NCBI GenBank assembly: GCA_028683385.1
Contig: JAQUIJ010000012.1
Location: 1-64,000, forward strand
Direction of reading: 5' to 3'
DNA from: Prolixibacteraceae bacterium
GTDB taxonomy: Bacteria > Bacteroidota > Bacteroidia > Bacteroidales > Prolixibacteraceae
Length of the DNA: 64,000 bases
Positions within the stretch are counted from its first letter, which is position 1. Each line of letters begins with the position of its first letter. The notes under the pieces are model-generated. The model saw only the letters and a program-made list of their open reading frames with translations, was not told the origin of the DNA and did no database searches. Of the stretch, positions 25,251 through 34,906 are shown one piece after another. The position numbers and the translations under genes are program-made.

Positions 25251-26333
25251 TCAGGCATGAAAAACAAGCACCGGTGTTTTAGTATGCAAAAGTAATTTGT
25301 GTGCAATGCTCGGATTAAATAACCGGGTAAGTATGTTTCTGCGGTGAGTTGTCAGCGCCAAAGCGTCAACACCATTATCCTGAATAAACTGATCAATTGC
25401 TTCAGGTAAATTTTTATTGTGAACCAATTGGCAATCGAAGACCGCATGAGGATACTTTTCACACAACGCTTCGCGCATTCCTTCAAGCATGGCCTCGTCT
25501 AATTTACCATCATTCCCTTGATTAACATGCATACAGATAATCTTGCATCCAAAAGGTTTCACCAATTTAATGAGCCGATCCATCGCAATAAAATCGTGCG
25601 ACTCAAAGTTGGTGGCATAAACAACTGTTTTGAAATGACTCAGCCAGTTGTCCGGAGTTTTTTCAGGAATGGCCAAAACCGGAACCTTGGTATTAAAAAT
25701 AACTCCGGCGGTTGTTGTACCAATCAAATCGGCTGATTTGGCGTCTTCGCCACGGATACCCATAACCACCATTCTTGCTGGGTGAATCTGAATGTAGGAC
25801 AAAATATCATCATCGGCTTCGCCAATTTTTACAATGTACTCGGGTTTCGCTTTTTTCCATCGTTCCGGATCAATTGAGGCTGTAAGCTTATTCAGGAACT
25901 TTTCAAACTTCTGATTGGTTTCCTTTTCTGTCATCTCATAATTCAAGAACAATGCCGAATCGTACACAATGACATCAGAATAAGGTATCGTTAAAAACTC
26001 GGGGCGGGGACTTGAATGGTAAAGCACCATTTTCGATTCGAGCTTTTCCGCAATATCGAAACCAACCATAGCTGCTTTTATCGAATAATCTGAAAAATCA
26101 ACCGGAATCAAAACATAGTTTTCGCGTTTTTTCGAATCCTCTATAACTTTTCCCAACATCTTTTCAAGAATGGGGAAAGCCTGTCGCGCATCTTTCTCCT
26201 GAATACGAACCCGAACCCCGGTATCCATGGCATCTTCAAGAAAACAATTAATGTCTTCCGACTCCAGTAAGGAACGTAATATCTCAGCCTGTGAGTGAGG
26301 TAGTGAAGCAAGAGTAATCAGTTTGTTGTCCAT
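25251..26333 (-). CDS. DUF2007-like domain fused to tandem universal stress domains
   Basis: The 360-residue protein has three parts. Residues 1-65 resemble the DUF2007 small signalling domain (KLITLASLPHSQAEILRSLL, VRIQEKDARQAFPIL). Residues of about 70-215 form a UspA domain with the nucleotide motif G-x2-G-x9-G (GIRGEDAKSADLIGTTTAG). Residues of about 218-360 form a second UspA domain whose motif is degenerate (TTHRRNILTRLFNPS). It is predicted to be cytoplasmic and to bind ATP only in the first Usp domain. No operon partner is seen. Confidence 0.9.
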   Translation of the reverse strand: MDNKLITLASLPHSQAEILRSLLESEDINCFLEDAMDTGVRVRIQEKDARQAFPILEKMLGKVIEDSKKRENYVLIPVDFSDYSIKAAMVGFDIAEKLESKMVLYHSSPRPEFLTIPYSDVIVYDSALFLNYEMTEKETNQKFEKFLNKLTASIDPERWKKAKPEYIVKIGEADDDILSYIQIHPARMVVMGIRGEDAKSADLIGTTTAGVIFNTKVPVLAIPEKTPDNWLSHFKTVVYATNFESHDFIAMDRLIKLVKPFGCKIICMHVNQGNDGKLDEAMLEGMREALCEKYPHAVFDCQLVHNKNLPEAIDQFIQDNGVDALALTTHRRNILTRLFNPSIAHKLLLHTKTPVLVFHA

Positions 26334-26431
26334 GGCATATGGATTAGTTAATAGTTGTGCCTATTGATTCGAAATATTCGACTTCAGGGTTACCAATTCT
26401 GACATGTTTTTTACATATAAATCAAAATTAA

Positions 26432-26457
26432 AAAGCCTGCCCATTCGGACAAGCTTT
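26432..26457 (-). terminator. Terminator of the GH13 lipoprotein gene
   Basis: On the minus strand AAAGCTTGTCC and GGGCAGGCTTT pair over 11 bp with two wobbles and a GAAT-type loop, followed by a T-rich stretch. It closes the maltodextrin operon. Confidence 0.65.
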
Positions 26458-26486
26458 CCAACTAACTAAACCATAAACCCCTAAAC

Positions 26487-27845
26487 CTATTTTCGTATAA
26501 ACACTTTATATCCCCATTTCTCCAATTTTACCTTGGTATTGTTTCCTAGTGTTTTTGTTTCTCCTGAAAAGTTTTCCTGATAATCGCCTGTCTTTGACAA
26601 TTGAATGTTTACCTCAACCGGTTCGGCTGATAAGTTAAAAACAGCCAGAACCTGATTGTTATCTTTTTCGCGAGTAAAAGCCAAAACCTTTTCAGGGGCT
26701 GAAGTTGCCACAAAAGTCATTCGACCTCCTGCGGTACCATTCCAAAGCGCCTGATTGTTGTGTTTCAAACTGGTTAGCGATTGAAAGAATTTCTGCATCT
26801 CCAGATTGCTCCAGTTGATGGTATCTTTTTCGAAGAACAACAGGCGTTTGTGCAAACCGGCTTCCTGTCCGCTGTATAACAAAGGAATTCCTTCGACGGT
26901 AAATGTCAGAGTCGCAAAAGTTTTCACGGCATCGCCCATGCGTTCATACTCAGTACCATTCCAGCTATTTTCGTCGTGGTTGGTAATAAACTGCATCGGG
27001 AACGATCCGTTCGCATATTTGTTAACCGAATCGGTGTAGTATTTCTGAATGTCGGCTGCCGTTTTTTTGCCCTGTGCCACATCATTCAAAAGGTGATGCA
27101 ATTTCCAGGCGTAGTTTGAGTTAAACGACTTCTTGAGAAAATCCGGATGGTCTTCGTCTTCGGCCAACATGTAAACTGGTTTGATCGAATCGAGCGAAGC
27201 CTTAGCTGCATCCCAGAAATCCTGTGGAACACCCCATGCCACATCGCATCGAAAACCGTCGATATTAGTATTCTTCACCCAGAAGTCCATGGCATCAATC
27301 ATGGCGCGGCGCATCGGTTTCGAATCAAAATTCAGGTCAGCAATATCGGCCCAATCAGGGTTTGGAGGGATTACATTGCCTAGCGAATCCTGCGTGTACC
27401 AGTCTTTGTGATCAACAATCCATTGATTATCCCAACCGGTATGATTTGCTGCCCAATCGATAATGACTTTGAATCCCAATTCGTGCGCTTTATTCACCAG
27501 ATTTTTAAAATCTTCGAGTGTGCCAAATTCAGGATTAACAGCCTTGTAATCTTGTACTGAATAGTACGAGCCCAAACTTCCCTTCCGGTTTTTTACTGAA
27601 ATCGGGTTAATCGGCATGATCCAAAGAATATCGACACCTAATTCTTTCAGGCGTGGCAGATGAGTTTCAAATGCCTTGAATGTTCCTTCAGGAGTGTACT
27701 GGCGGATATTCACTTCGTACAATACTGCCTTTTTTGTCCATTCAGAAATATCTGCTTTTACCAATTGATTTTTCGGTGCAGGCTGGCACGAAAACATTGC
27801 CAGTGCTAGTAAAGGCAGAAAGAACAGGTTTTTAATTTTATTCAT
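26487..27845 (-). CDS. GH13 alpha-amylase family lipoprotein
   Basis: The 452-residue protein has a lipoprotein signal ending LAMFSC (Cys20). The GH13 barrel shows the acid/base set Asp201 (DGFRCDVA), Glu229 (YMLAEDED) and Asp291 (FITNHDENSW), with DWAANHTGWD as the first conserved region. A short all-beta C domain follows. There is no starch-binding module. It is the last gene of the minus-strand maltodextrin block, 165 bases after the SusA-like gene. It probably cleaves oligosaccharides at a membrane surface; which side is not clear. Confidence 0.92.
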   Translation of the reverse strand: MNKIKNLFFLPLLALAMFSCQPAPKNQLVKADISEWTKKAVLYEVNIRQYTPEGTFKAFETHLPRLKELGVDILWIMPINPISVKNRKGSLGSYYSVQDYKAVNPEFGTLEDFKNLVNKAHELGFKVIIDWAANHTGWDNQWIVDHKDWYTQDSLGNVIPPNPDWADIADLNFDSKPMRRAMIDAMDFWVKNTNIDGFRCDVAWGVPQDFWDAAKASLDSIKPVYMLAEDEDHPDFLKKSFNSNYAWKLHHLLNDVAQGKKTAADIQKYYTDSVNKYANGSFPMQFITNHDENSWNGTEYERMGDAVKTFATLTFTVEGIPLLYSGQEAGLHKRLLFFEKDTINWSNLEMQKFFQSLTSLKHNNQALWNGTAGGRMTFVATSAPEKVLAFTREKDNNQVLAVFNLSAEPVEVNIQLSKTGDYQENFSGETKTLGNNTKVKLEKWGYKVFIRK

Positions 27846-28010
27846 AGTGTGATATTTTAGAATGTTGTCGTTATCAAATTTGTTGCGGGTTACGAGATTC
27901 GTGTTGCTCCCTTCGATACGCTGCGCTACTCAGGGTGCGGTACTTCGGACTTCCGTCTCCGGACTTCTTGCGTTTTATGCAAACTGAGACTGAACTCTGA
28001 TCACTTTCTC

Positions 28011-29861
28011 CTATTTCAATTCAATAATCATCGCTGATGTTGCCGGTACTTCCAGGCTCTTCAGGTCTGTATAAGTTTTCCCTGAAATAACCTCTTTTCC
28101 AGAAGTATAATTTTCCATCATCTCGGAAAACCGATCAGTTTTAAGAGTTTGCGCGCTATTGTTGTTATTCAGTACAACCATCACGGTTTCCTTGTCGTTG
28201 TACCTGAAATAGACATACATGTCATTTTCAGGAACGTAATGAATCAGCTTTCCAGAGTGGATCACATCCTTGTTTTTCCGCCAGTTGAGCAGTTTGGCCG
28301 TAAAATCGTAGTAACTGTTTTGAAACGAAGTGCGTGCCTGAGGAATGAAAGCATTGATACTGTCGCCTGCCCATCCACCCGGAAAATCGCGACGAATATC
28401 TCCATCACCTTTGTTTTTGTCGCCTGTCATCCCGATTTCAGTACCGTAGTAAATCTGCGGAATTCCCCTGGTTGTCATCAGAAACGACATAGCCATCTTA
28501 TATTTGTCAAGGTCGCCTTTCAACGTATTGTTGTACCGTTGCGTATCGTGGTTCTCAGCAAAAATCAACAGGTTGTTCGGGTTGGCAAACAAGTAATCTT
28601 TCGAAATATCATTGTAAAGTCGGCTCATTCCCTGTTCGTTCCAGCCATTTCCTTGTTCGTTGAAACAAACTGCCAGGGCATCGTTCATTACAAAGTCCAT
28701 TGGAGTAGGCAGTTGTGAATTATAATGCAGAGAATTAACGGCGTCTTTCTGCCAGAAAGCAATATCTTCGGAACTGTGCAGCCAGGTTTCGCCAGTAATG
28801 TTGAATTTAGGGTATTCGTTCGTGATGGCTTTTGCCCATTTTGCCATGGCGTCGCGGTCATTATATGGGTAAGTATCCATCCGGATTCCATCCAGACCGG
28901 CAAATTCGATCCACCAAATGTTATTTTGGATGTAATAAGTCCAGAAATACGGATTGTTTTGATTCATATCGGGCATAGTCACGTCAAACCAACCCTCCTG
29001 ATCCAACTTCACATCACTCTGGGCAGCATGAATATCTTTGGTCGTGATGGCTTTATGGTTGCTGCGGGTAAACGTTGGCCACTGATGGATCCAGTCGGAC
29101 ATCGGAAGGTCTTTCATCCACCAGGCCCAGATTCCCCCATGATTGGAGACCATATCCATAATGATTTTCAATCCTTTTTGATGGGCTGCTTCTACCAGTC
29201 GGGCATAGTCGTCGTTGCTGCCATAACGTGGGTCGATTTGATAAAAATCGCTGATGGCATATCCGTGGTAGGTGTATTTATCGAAATTGTTTTCCAACAG
29301 TGGAGTGCTCCAGATAGCCGTAGCCCCAAGTTGTTTAATGTAATCGAGATGATCGACGATACCTTTTATATCGCCTCCGTGACGACCATAATCGATGGTG
29401 CGGTTTGCTTTTTCCGGTTGGGAATCGACGTTGTCGTTCGATGGATCACCATTCGCAAAGCGGTCGGGCATTAACAGGTAAACCACATCAGCCGACGAAA
29501 ACCCCTGCCGGTTTGCCGAGCCAGGGTTACGGCTTTTCAGTTCGTAGGTATATGTACCTTCGGTTTTGCCGTTTTGCAGTAGGTTGATTGCAAACTTTCC
29601 AGCTTTGGCCGATTTTGAATCGATAGTCAGGTTAACAAAAAGGTAGTTGGGATTTTCCACCTTGTTCACTTTGGTGACTTTTACTCCCGGATATTTGATC
29701 GAAACCTGATATTGAGAAACGTTATTTCCGTGGATAAGCAATTGTAAATTAGGATTTTTCAGGCCAACCCACCAGAACATAGGTTCGACGCGATCGACAT
29801 TCTGCGCAAAGGTTGAAATGCTGAATGCAATACTGATAATGAATAAATATAGCTTTCTCAT
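28011..29861 (-). CDS. SusA-like GH13 neopullulanase/cyclomaltodextrinase
   Basis: The 616-residue protein has a cleavable signal peptide (residues 1-19, ending STFAQ), indicating the periplasm. An N-terminal beta domain of the cyclomaltodextrinase type (VEPMFWWVGLKNPNLQLLIH) precedes the catalytic barrel. The catalytic residues are Asp329 (DGIRMDTY), Glu358 (NITGETW) and Asp439 (FAENHDTQR). This architecture is that of SusA of the Bacteroides thetaiotaomicron starch system, which trims imported malto-oligosaccharides. It lies four bases after the GH65 gene and is cotranscribed with it. Confidence 0.93.
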   Translation of the reverse strand: MRKLYLFIISIAFSISTFAQNVDRVEPMFWWVGLKNPNLQLLIHGNNVSQYQVSIKYPGVKVTKVNKVENPNYLFVNLTIDSKSAKAGKFAINLLQNGKTEGTYTYELKSRNPGSANRQGFSSADVVYLLMPDRFANGDPSNDNVDSQPEKANRTIDYGRHGGDIKGIVDHLDYIKQLGATAIWSTPLLENNFDKYTYHGYAISDFYQIDPRYGSNDDYARLVEAAHQKGLKIIMDMVSNHGGIWAWWMKDLPMSDWIHQWPTFTRSNHKAITTKDIHAAQSDVKLDQEGWFDVTMPDMNQNNPYFWTYYIQNNIWWIEFAGLDGIRMDTYPYNDRDAMAKWAKAITNEYPKFNITGETWLHSSEDIAFWQKDAVNSLHYNSQLPTPMDFVMNDALAVCFNEQGNGWNEQGMSRLYNDISKDYLFANPNNLLIFAENHDTQRYNNTLKGDLDKYKMAMSFLMTTRGIPQIYYGTEIGMTGDKNKGDGDIRRDFPGGWAGDSINAFIPQARTSFQNSYYDFTAKLLNWRKNKDVIHSGKLIHYVPENDMYVYFRYNDKETVMVVLNNNNSAQTLKTDRFSEMMENYTSGKEVISGKTYTDLKSLEVPATSAMIIELK

Positions 29862-29865
29862 TTAT

Positions 29866-32175
29866 TTATTGTTTTATTGTCAGTTCTGTTTTTGCGGGCA
29901 AATGGTATTGTTTTCCATGAACAACCAGTTCGATGTCGGTTTTGGAATGGTTGACCAGGTGAAAGTCTGATTGGTTAATAATAATCTCCAGATGCGCTCC
30001 CCTGAAATTCAGTCGGAAGGAATATGAATTCCAGCTATCAGGAATGAACGGATTGAAGTTTAACTTTCCATTTTTTACACGCATTCCGCCAAAGCCCTGA
30101 ACAAAAGCCATCCAGGTTCCACCCATACTGGTGATGTGAAGTCCATCGCAGGTGTCATTATTGTAATCGTCCAAATCGAGACGCGCAGTACGTAAATACA
30201 TTTCGTACGCTTTTTCCTGACGGCCAATGGATGCAGCTAAAATGGAATGGATGCAGCACGAAAGCGACGATTCGTGCACAGTCAGCGGTTCGTAAAAATC
30301 GAAATGGCGTTCGATGCTATCCCGGTCGAAGTCGTCTTCGAACCAATAAATACTTTGCAAAGTATCGGCTTGCTTGATGTACGGCGAGCGCAAGATGCGA
30401 TCCCACGACCATTTTTGATTGATTGGACGGTCTTCGGGTCTCAACTGACTCACCGGAATCAGTTCTTTGTCGAGAAAGCCATCTTGTTGCAAATAAATTT
30501 TCCGGTTAAAATCGTACGGAAAATACATATCCGTAATAATTTTCTTCCATCTTGAAGTTTCGTTCAACTCCTTAAGCTTATGCTTTTTCACCAGATCTTC
30601 AAACAAAATCGGATGTTCCTTCTTCAGGAAATCGATGGCTTCGAGCGTATATTTTAAAGTCCACACTGCCATGTAGCTGGTGTGGAAGTTGTTGTTCACA
30701 TTATTTTCGTATTCGTTGGGCCCTGTAACACCCAACAGCACAAATTTTTTCTTTTCTTCCGACCAGTTCACACGCTGGCTCCAGAAACGCGACAGGGCAA
30801 GCAACACTTCAAACCCATATGGTGCAAGGTATTCTTTGTCGCCGGTATAATTGATGTAATTGTGTATTGCGTAAGCAATTGCTCCGTTGCGGTGAATCTC
30901 TTCGAACGTAATTTCCCATTCGTTATGGCATTCTTCACCGTTGATGGTTACCATTGGAAACAGGGCTGCACCGTCAGTAAAACCAAGTTTTTCAGCATTT
31001 TCGATGGCTTTTTGCAGATGCTTGTAACGATACAACAACAAGTTTTTCGAAACCATCTGCGGCGCTGTTCCAAGGGTAAATGGCAAACAATAGGCTTCTG
31101 TATCCCAATAAGTTACGCCACCATATTTTTCGCCGGTAAAACCTTTGGGGCCAATGTTCAGCCGTTCGTCGTCGCCCATATAAGTTTGGTTCAACTGAAA
31201 AATATTAAACCGGATTCCTTGTTGTGCAGCCACATCTCCTTCAATGCGAATGTCGCTGGTTTCCCAACGTTTTGCCCAAGCCTTTTCCTGATCGGCAAAA
31301 AGTTTATCGAACCCTTTATCGGAAGCTCTTCTCAGTGTTTTTTCGGTTGCTTCCTGAAGTTTATTTTTGGAGTGGTTGAGTGTTGAAACAATGGCAGCAT
31401 ATTTTTCGATGCAAACCTCATCGCCCGGTTTTACCTGAAGCTTCATTTCAGCACCAACATACTTTTCTCTTTCAATTCCTTTTGATTCAACATCAATGAT
31501 TTGCTCATTCAGTTTTGTTTTGAAACTCATTCCGGTACAAACCTGAAAAGCAGTTTTTTTGGTTTCCACACAAACGAACCCGGAACAACATCCAATTTTT
31601 TGAGCGATGCCGATCCAGAAATTTTCATCGTAGTTCGAATCTTCGTTCACCACATCACCATCGACGTAAGGCTGAAAAGAAATTTCTCCTGAAAAATTAA
31701 GCGCTTTTACCGAATATCGGATAGCCCCAATTTCCTGATCAGCAATACTTAAAAATCGACGGGAATGCACCTCAATCTGTTTTCCTGACGATAATTCGGC
31801 AACAAAATGACGAGTCAGTAAACCCGATTTCATGTCGAGATCGCGATAAAACGAAATGATCTTTGCCGTGTTTAAATCCAGTTCTTCACCATCAACCGCA
31901 ACATTAATTCCGATCCAGTTGGTGGCATTCAGTATTTTGGCAAAGTATTCGGGATAGCCATTTTTCCACCAACCTACACGGGTTTTGTCGGGATAATAAA
32001 CACCGGCAACATAGCTTCCGCGAAGGGTATCGCCAGTATATTTCTCTTCGAAGTTTGCCCGCTGCCCGGTTCTTCCGTTGCCAATGCTGAGCAAACTTTC
32101 GGTAATGCGGTTATCCTCTTTGTGAAATCCCTTTTCGATGATCTTCCACTCGTTATGTATGATGTAGTCTTTCAT
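29866..32175 (-). CDS. GH65 phosphorylase, probably maltose phosphorylase
   Basis: The 769-residue protein has the three GH65 regions: an N-terminal beta-sandwich (IGNGRTGQRANFEEKYTGDT), an (alpha/alpha)6 barrel, and a small C-terminal beta domain. The general acid is Glu488 in TGPNEYENN, at the position expected for maltose phosphorylases. It has no signal peptide, so it acts in the cytoplasm. It would split maltose with phosphate into glucose and beta-glucose-1-phosphate, which the adjacent beta-phosphoglucomutase converts. Other GH65 disaccharide specificities (trehalose, kojibiose) are possible; the starch context favors maltose. Confidence 0.92.
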   Translation of the reverse strand: MKDYIIHNEWKIIEKGFHKEDNRITESLLSIGNGRTGQRANFEEKYTGDTLRGSYVAGVYYPDKTRVGWWKNGYPEYFAKILNATNWIGINVAVDGEELDLNTAKIISFYRDLDMKSGLLTRHFVAELSSGKQIEVHSRRFLSIADQEIGAIRYSVKALNFSGEISFQPYVDGDVVNEDSNYDENFWIGIAQKIGCCSGFVCVETKKTAFQVCTGMSFKTKLNEQIIDVESKGIEREKYVGAEMKLQVKPGDEVCIEKYAAIVSTLNHSKNKLQEATEKTLRRASDKGFDKLFADQEKAWAKRWETSDIRIEGDVAAQQGIRFNIFQLNQTYMGDDERLNIGPKGFTGEKYGGVTYWDTEAYCLPFTLGTAPQMVSKNLLLYRYKHLQKAIENAEKLGFTDGAALFPMVTINGEECHNEWEITFEEIHRNGAIAYAIHNYINYTGDKEYLAPYGFEVLLALSRFWSQRVNWSEEKKKFVLLGVTGPNEYENNVNNNFHTSYMAVWTLKYTLEAIDFLKKEHPILFEDLVKKHKLKELNETSRWKKIITDMYFPYDFNRKIYLQQDGFLDKELIPVSQLRPEDRPINQKWSWDRILRSPYIKQADTLQSIYWFEDDFDRDSIERHFDFYEPLTVHESSLSCCIHSILAASIGRQEKAYEMYLRTARLDLDDYNNDTCDGLHITSMGGTWMAFVQGFGGMRVKNGKLNFNPFIPDSWNSYSFRLNFRGAHLEIIINQSDFHLVNHSKTDIELVVHGKQYHLPAKTELTIKQ

Positions 32176-32349
32176 ACGATTTTATATTATTAATCCTGAG
32201 GTGAATCAGGTAAAATTTCGAATTGTTATTCCTACTAATTTTAGTCCATCAGCTAAAGCAGACGGCAAAGGATATTACTTTAAATGAGAATCTTACTTCT
32301 CTATTTCTACAACAAACTCCTAATGCACATTAATGCACCAGGCTTTTCC

Positions 32350-33009
32350 CTATTGCGGAAAAGGTAAGCAGGCTTTCAATTTTTCAACCGTGAATCCGTC
32401 GAATCCTGGAATAACCAGATCGGCAAAACCCAATGTTTCGGGATTACCAATACCAACCGAATACATGTTGGCATTCTGTGCAGCTTCAATTCCGGCGATA
32501 GCATCTTCAAATACCACACAATTTTCCGGCAAGACACCTAATTTTTCAGCACCTTTCAGGAATACTTCCGGATTAGGTTTAGCTTCTGAAATGGAATTAC
32601 CATCCACAATCGCATCGAACATTCCGGAGAGTTGAATACGTTCCAAAATCATGGGTGCATTCTTACTGGCCGAACCTAAGGCAATCCTTATTCCGGCATT
32701 TCTTAATTCCTGAAGAAATTTTTCTACTCCGGGCAAGGTTTCTTCAGGAGTCATTTTTTCAATGTAACTCACATAAAGCGTGTTCTTCTTTTGGGCCATG
32801 GCTTCTTTTTCCTGAACTGAAAAATTCAACCCACCAATCTCAAGCAGAATATCAAGCGACTGCATCCGGCTAACGCCTTTCAACCGCTCATTATCTTCGA
32901 GGGTGAATTCAAATCCCAGTTCTTCGGCCAAGGCCTTCCATGCAATAAAATGGTACTTGGCTGTATCAACCACTACTCCATCCAAATCAAACAGGCAAGC
33001 TTCAATCAT
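32350..33009 (-). CDS. pgmB: Beta-phosphoglucomutase
   Basis: The 219-residue HAD-fold enzyme has the nucleophile and acid pair Asp8 and Asp10 in FDLDGVVVD. The cap contains LKGVSRMQSLDILLEIGG, and the core has ALGSASKNAPMILERIQL and VVFEDAIAGIEAAQNANM. It turns beta-glucose-1-phosphate into glucose-6-phosphate, the step after GH65 phosphorolysis. It begins eight bases after the transporter gene and is followed by the GH65 gene after 174 bases. Confidence 0.95.
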   Translation of the reverse strand: MIEACLFDLDGVVVDTAKYHFIAWKALAEELGFEFTLEDNERLKGVSRMQSLDILLEIGGLNFSVQEKEAMAQKKNTLYVSYIEKMTPEETLPGVEKFLQELRNAGIRIALGSASKNAPMILERIQLSGMFDAIVDGNSISEAKPNPEVFLKGAEKLGVLPENCVVFEDAIAGIEAAQNANMYSVGIGNPETLGFADLVIPGFDGFTVEKLKACLPFPQ

Positions 33010-33017
33010 TATTCAAA

Positions 33018-34532
33018 TTATTTTTGATCAACATCATCGACAAACATTACACTCGCAGCGGCAATCATCAAAGAAGCGCCACCTAAAATCAGGGCATAAA
33101 TGGCATGCCCCTGAAACAATACTTTGGTAAAAAAGCCAAGAATACTGGCAGCCAGTATTTGAGGAATCACAATGAAAAAGTTAAAAATTCCCATGTAAGT
33201 TCCCATCTTTTGAGCAGGCAACGATCCGGTAAGAATGGCATATGGCATCGATAAGATGCTGGCCCAGGCAAATCCCACACCCAACATCGAAACAACAAGC
33301 ATATGCGGATCTTTTACAACGTAAAACGAAGCCAATCCAATTCCACCACAAATCAGCGCAATGGCATGAGCCATTTTACGGCTGGTCCATTTGGCCAATA
33401 CCGGAAGTAAAAAAGCTACCAAGGCGGCAAAGCCGTTGTAGGTCGCGAACAGAATTCCTACCCAATTGGCTCCTTCGTTGTATAAAGCCGAAGCCGTATC
33501 GCTGGTTCCGTAGATGTGACTGGTTACTGCCGAAGTGGAATAAATCCACATGGCAAACAAAGCAAACCACGAGAAAAACTGAACAACTGCCAGTTGTTTC
33601 ATGGTTTTTGGCATGTTCATCAAATCGGTAATTACTTCAACTAAGCCGTTATGCACCAATCCTTGACGGGTGTACCAGGCCGAAATCAGTAAAACCAATC
33701 CGAAAGTACCAAGACCAACCGAAAGCACATACAATTCTTTCTCCCAACCCATCTGAAGAATTAGCAAGCTTCCCAGAATACCGGTTATCAGAAAAATTAA
33801 GCCATTCCGGATAAAACCCGGTAACAGGTTGGCTGATGAAATAATTGAATGTTCGACTGCTTTTGACGATTGCTTTTTCTCGGCCTCAAATTCGGCAAGA
33901 TCTTCGGGCGGATACTCTTTGGTTGAGAAAACGGTCCAAAGTACGGCCAGCAGAAAAACAGCTCCACCAAGGTAAAACGAAAGCTTTACCGATTGCGGAA
34001 TCCGTTCTCCGGCAACAACCTCATTCGATACATTAAACCAGTTGGTAAAAACCCACGGAAGTGCCGAAGCCACAACCGCACCTGTACCAATGAAGAAACT
34101 CTGCATGGCAAACCCGGTAGTCCGTTGCTCGCTGGGCAGCATGTCGCCAACAAATGCACGGAAAGGCTCCATCGAAACATTGATCGATGCGTCCATCATC
34201 CAGAGCAATCCGGCAGCAATCCACAGAGTAGGCGAATTGGGCATAACAAGCAGCGCCAACGATGCCAGAATAGCCCCAACCATAAAATATGGCCGACGCC
34301 GTCCGAAACGGTTCCAGGTTTTGTCGCTCATATGGCCGATGATCGGCTGAATGATTAATCCCGTTACGGGAGCGGCGATCCATAGAATTGGAATGTCGTC
34401 GACCTTGGCGCCAAGGGTTTCGAATATTCGGCTAACATTGGCATTTTGCAAGGCAAAGCCAAACTGGATACCCAGAAAACCAAAACTCATGTTCCAGATT
34501 TGCCAAAAACTTAAAGCAGGTTTTTTCTTCAT
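33018..34532 (-). CDS. SLC45/GPH-like maltose or maltodextrin transporter
   Basis: This is a membrane protein of about 504 residues with about twelve membrane helices. It has the SLC45/GPH loop DKTWNRFGRRRPYF after helix two, and LPSEQRTTGFAMQSFFIGTG. A cytoplasmic central loop carries EDLAEFEAEKKQSSKA. I start at ATG 34532 (MKKKPALSFWQ). The frame extends seven residues to 34553. Genes of this type sit with GH65 and pgmB in Bacteroidota maltose clusters, where they import maltose by cation symport. It leads the operon. Confidence 0.92.
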   Translation of the reverse strand: MKKKPALSFWQIWNMSFGFLGIQFGFALQNANVSRIFETLGAKVDDIPILWIAAPVTGLIIQPIIGHMSDKTWNRFGRRRPYFMVGAILASLALLVMPNSPTLWIAAGLLWMMDASINVSMEPFRAFVGDMLPSEQRTTGFAMQSFFIGTGAVVASALPWVFTNWFNVSNEVVAGERIPQSVKLSFYLGGAVFLLAVLWTVFSTKEYPPEDLAEFEAEKKQSSKAVEHSIISSANLLPGFIRNGLIFLITGILGSLLILQMGWEKELYVLSVGLGTFGLVLLISAWYTRQGLVHNGLVEVITDLMNMPKTMKQLAVVQFFSWFALFAMWIYSTSAVTSHIYGTSDTASALYNEGANWVGILFATYNGFAALVAFLLPVLAKWTSRKMAHAIALICGGIGLASFYVVKDPHMLVVSMLGVGFAWASILSMPYAILTGSLPAQKMGTYMGIFNFFIVIPQILAASILGFFTKVLFQGHAIYALILGGASLMIAAASVMFVDDVDQK

Positions 34533-34762
34533 TTGGTTTAATTTTAGATTCAAGACGCAAGATACAAGACGCCGGACTTAAAAACCTCCATCATTGAAGA
34601 TTTATAAGATGTGTGAATTGCACCCATCAATTTAGATTGTAGCTATAAACCCAACCCAAAAACATCATCTTATGCTTGGAACTAATCGAAGCTGTCCTGA
34701 AACTCATTTCAGGAAGCCAAATGAAGTATGTTTGGAATTAACAGAAAACGGAATTAACGATA

Positions 34763-34795
34763 CAAATATAAAGAAGCTTTTTTGAATAATCCAAA
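34763..34795 (-). promoter_or_regulatory. Promoter of the maltodextrin operon
   Basis: The minus strand reads TTTGG (34791-34795), about 20 bases, then TATATTTG (34763-34770), an almost ideal Bacteroidota -33/-7 pair. The predicted leader before the transporter ATG is about 220 bases. It contains a CCTGAAA-CTCA-TTTCAGG hairpin (34696-34713) and a stretch of short related repeats near 34550-34575. Confidence 0.7.
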
Positions 34796-34860
34796 TCTAA
34801 AATCCTCTAAACTCCTTTCCTGACAAGCAAAACAGCGTGTGATGGAGAAAAAAGCCGCAT

Positions 34861-34874
34861 TGCAAACGTTTGCA
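34861..34874. promoter_or_regulatory. LacI-type operator
   Basis: TGCAAACGTTTGCA is a perfect 14-bp palindrome with the central CG expected of LacI-family operators. It lies about 66 bases upstream of the -33 element of the maltodextrin operon, and just after the stop of the LacI gene. It is the probable binding site of the adjacent regulator. Confidence 0.75.
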
Positions 34875-34906
34875 GGAGATGGGTGATTTTTTATCCAAAA
34901 TTGAAA

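Noticed and set aside
28725-29474. 249-codon open frame opposite the SusA-like gene
   Set aside because: The translation has no recognizable domain and the minus-strand gene carries intact catalytic motifs across the same bases.
30682-31386. 234-codon open frame opposite the GH65 gene
   Set aside because: It covers the region encoding the conserved GH65 barrel; its own translation is not protein-like.
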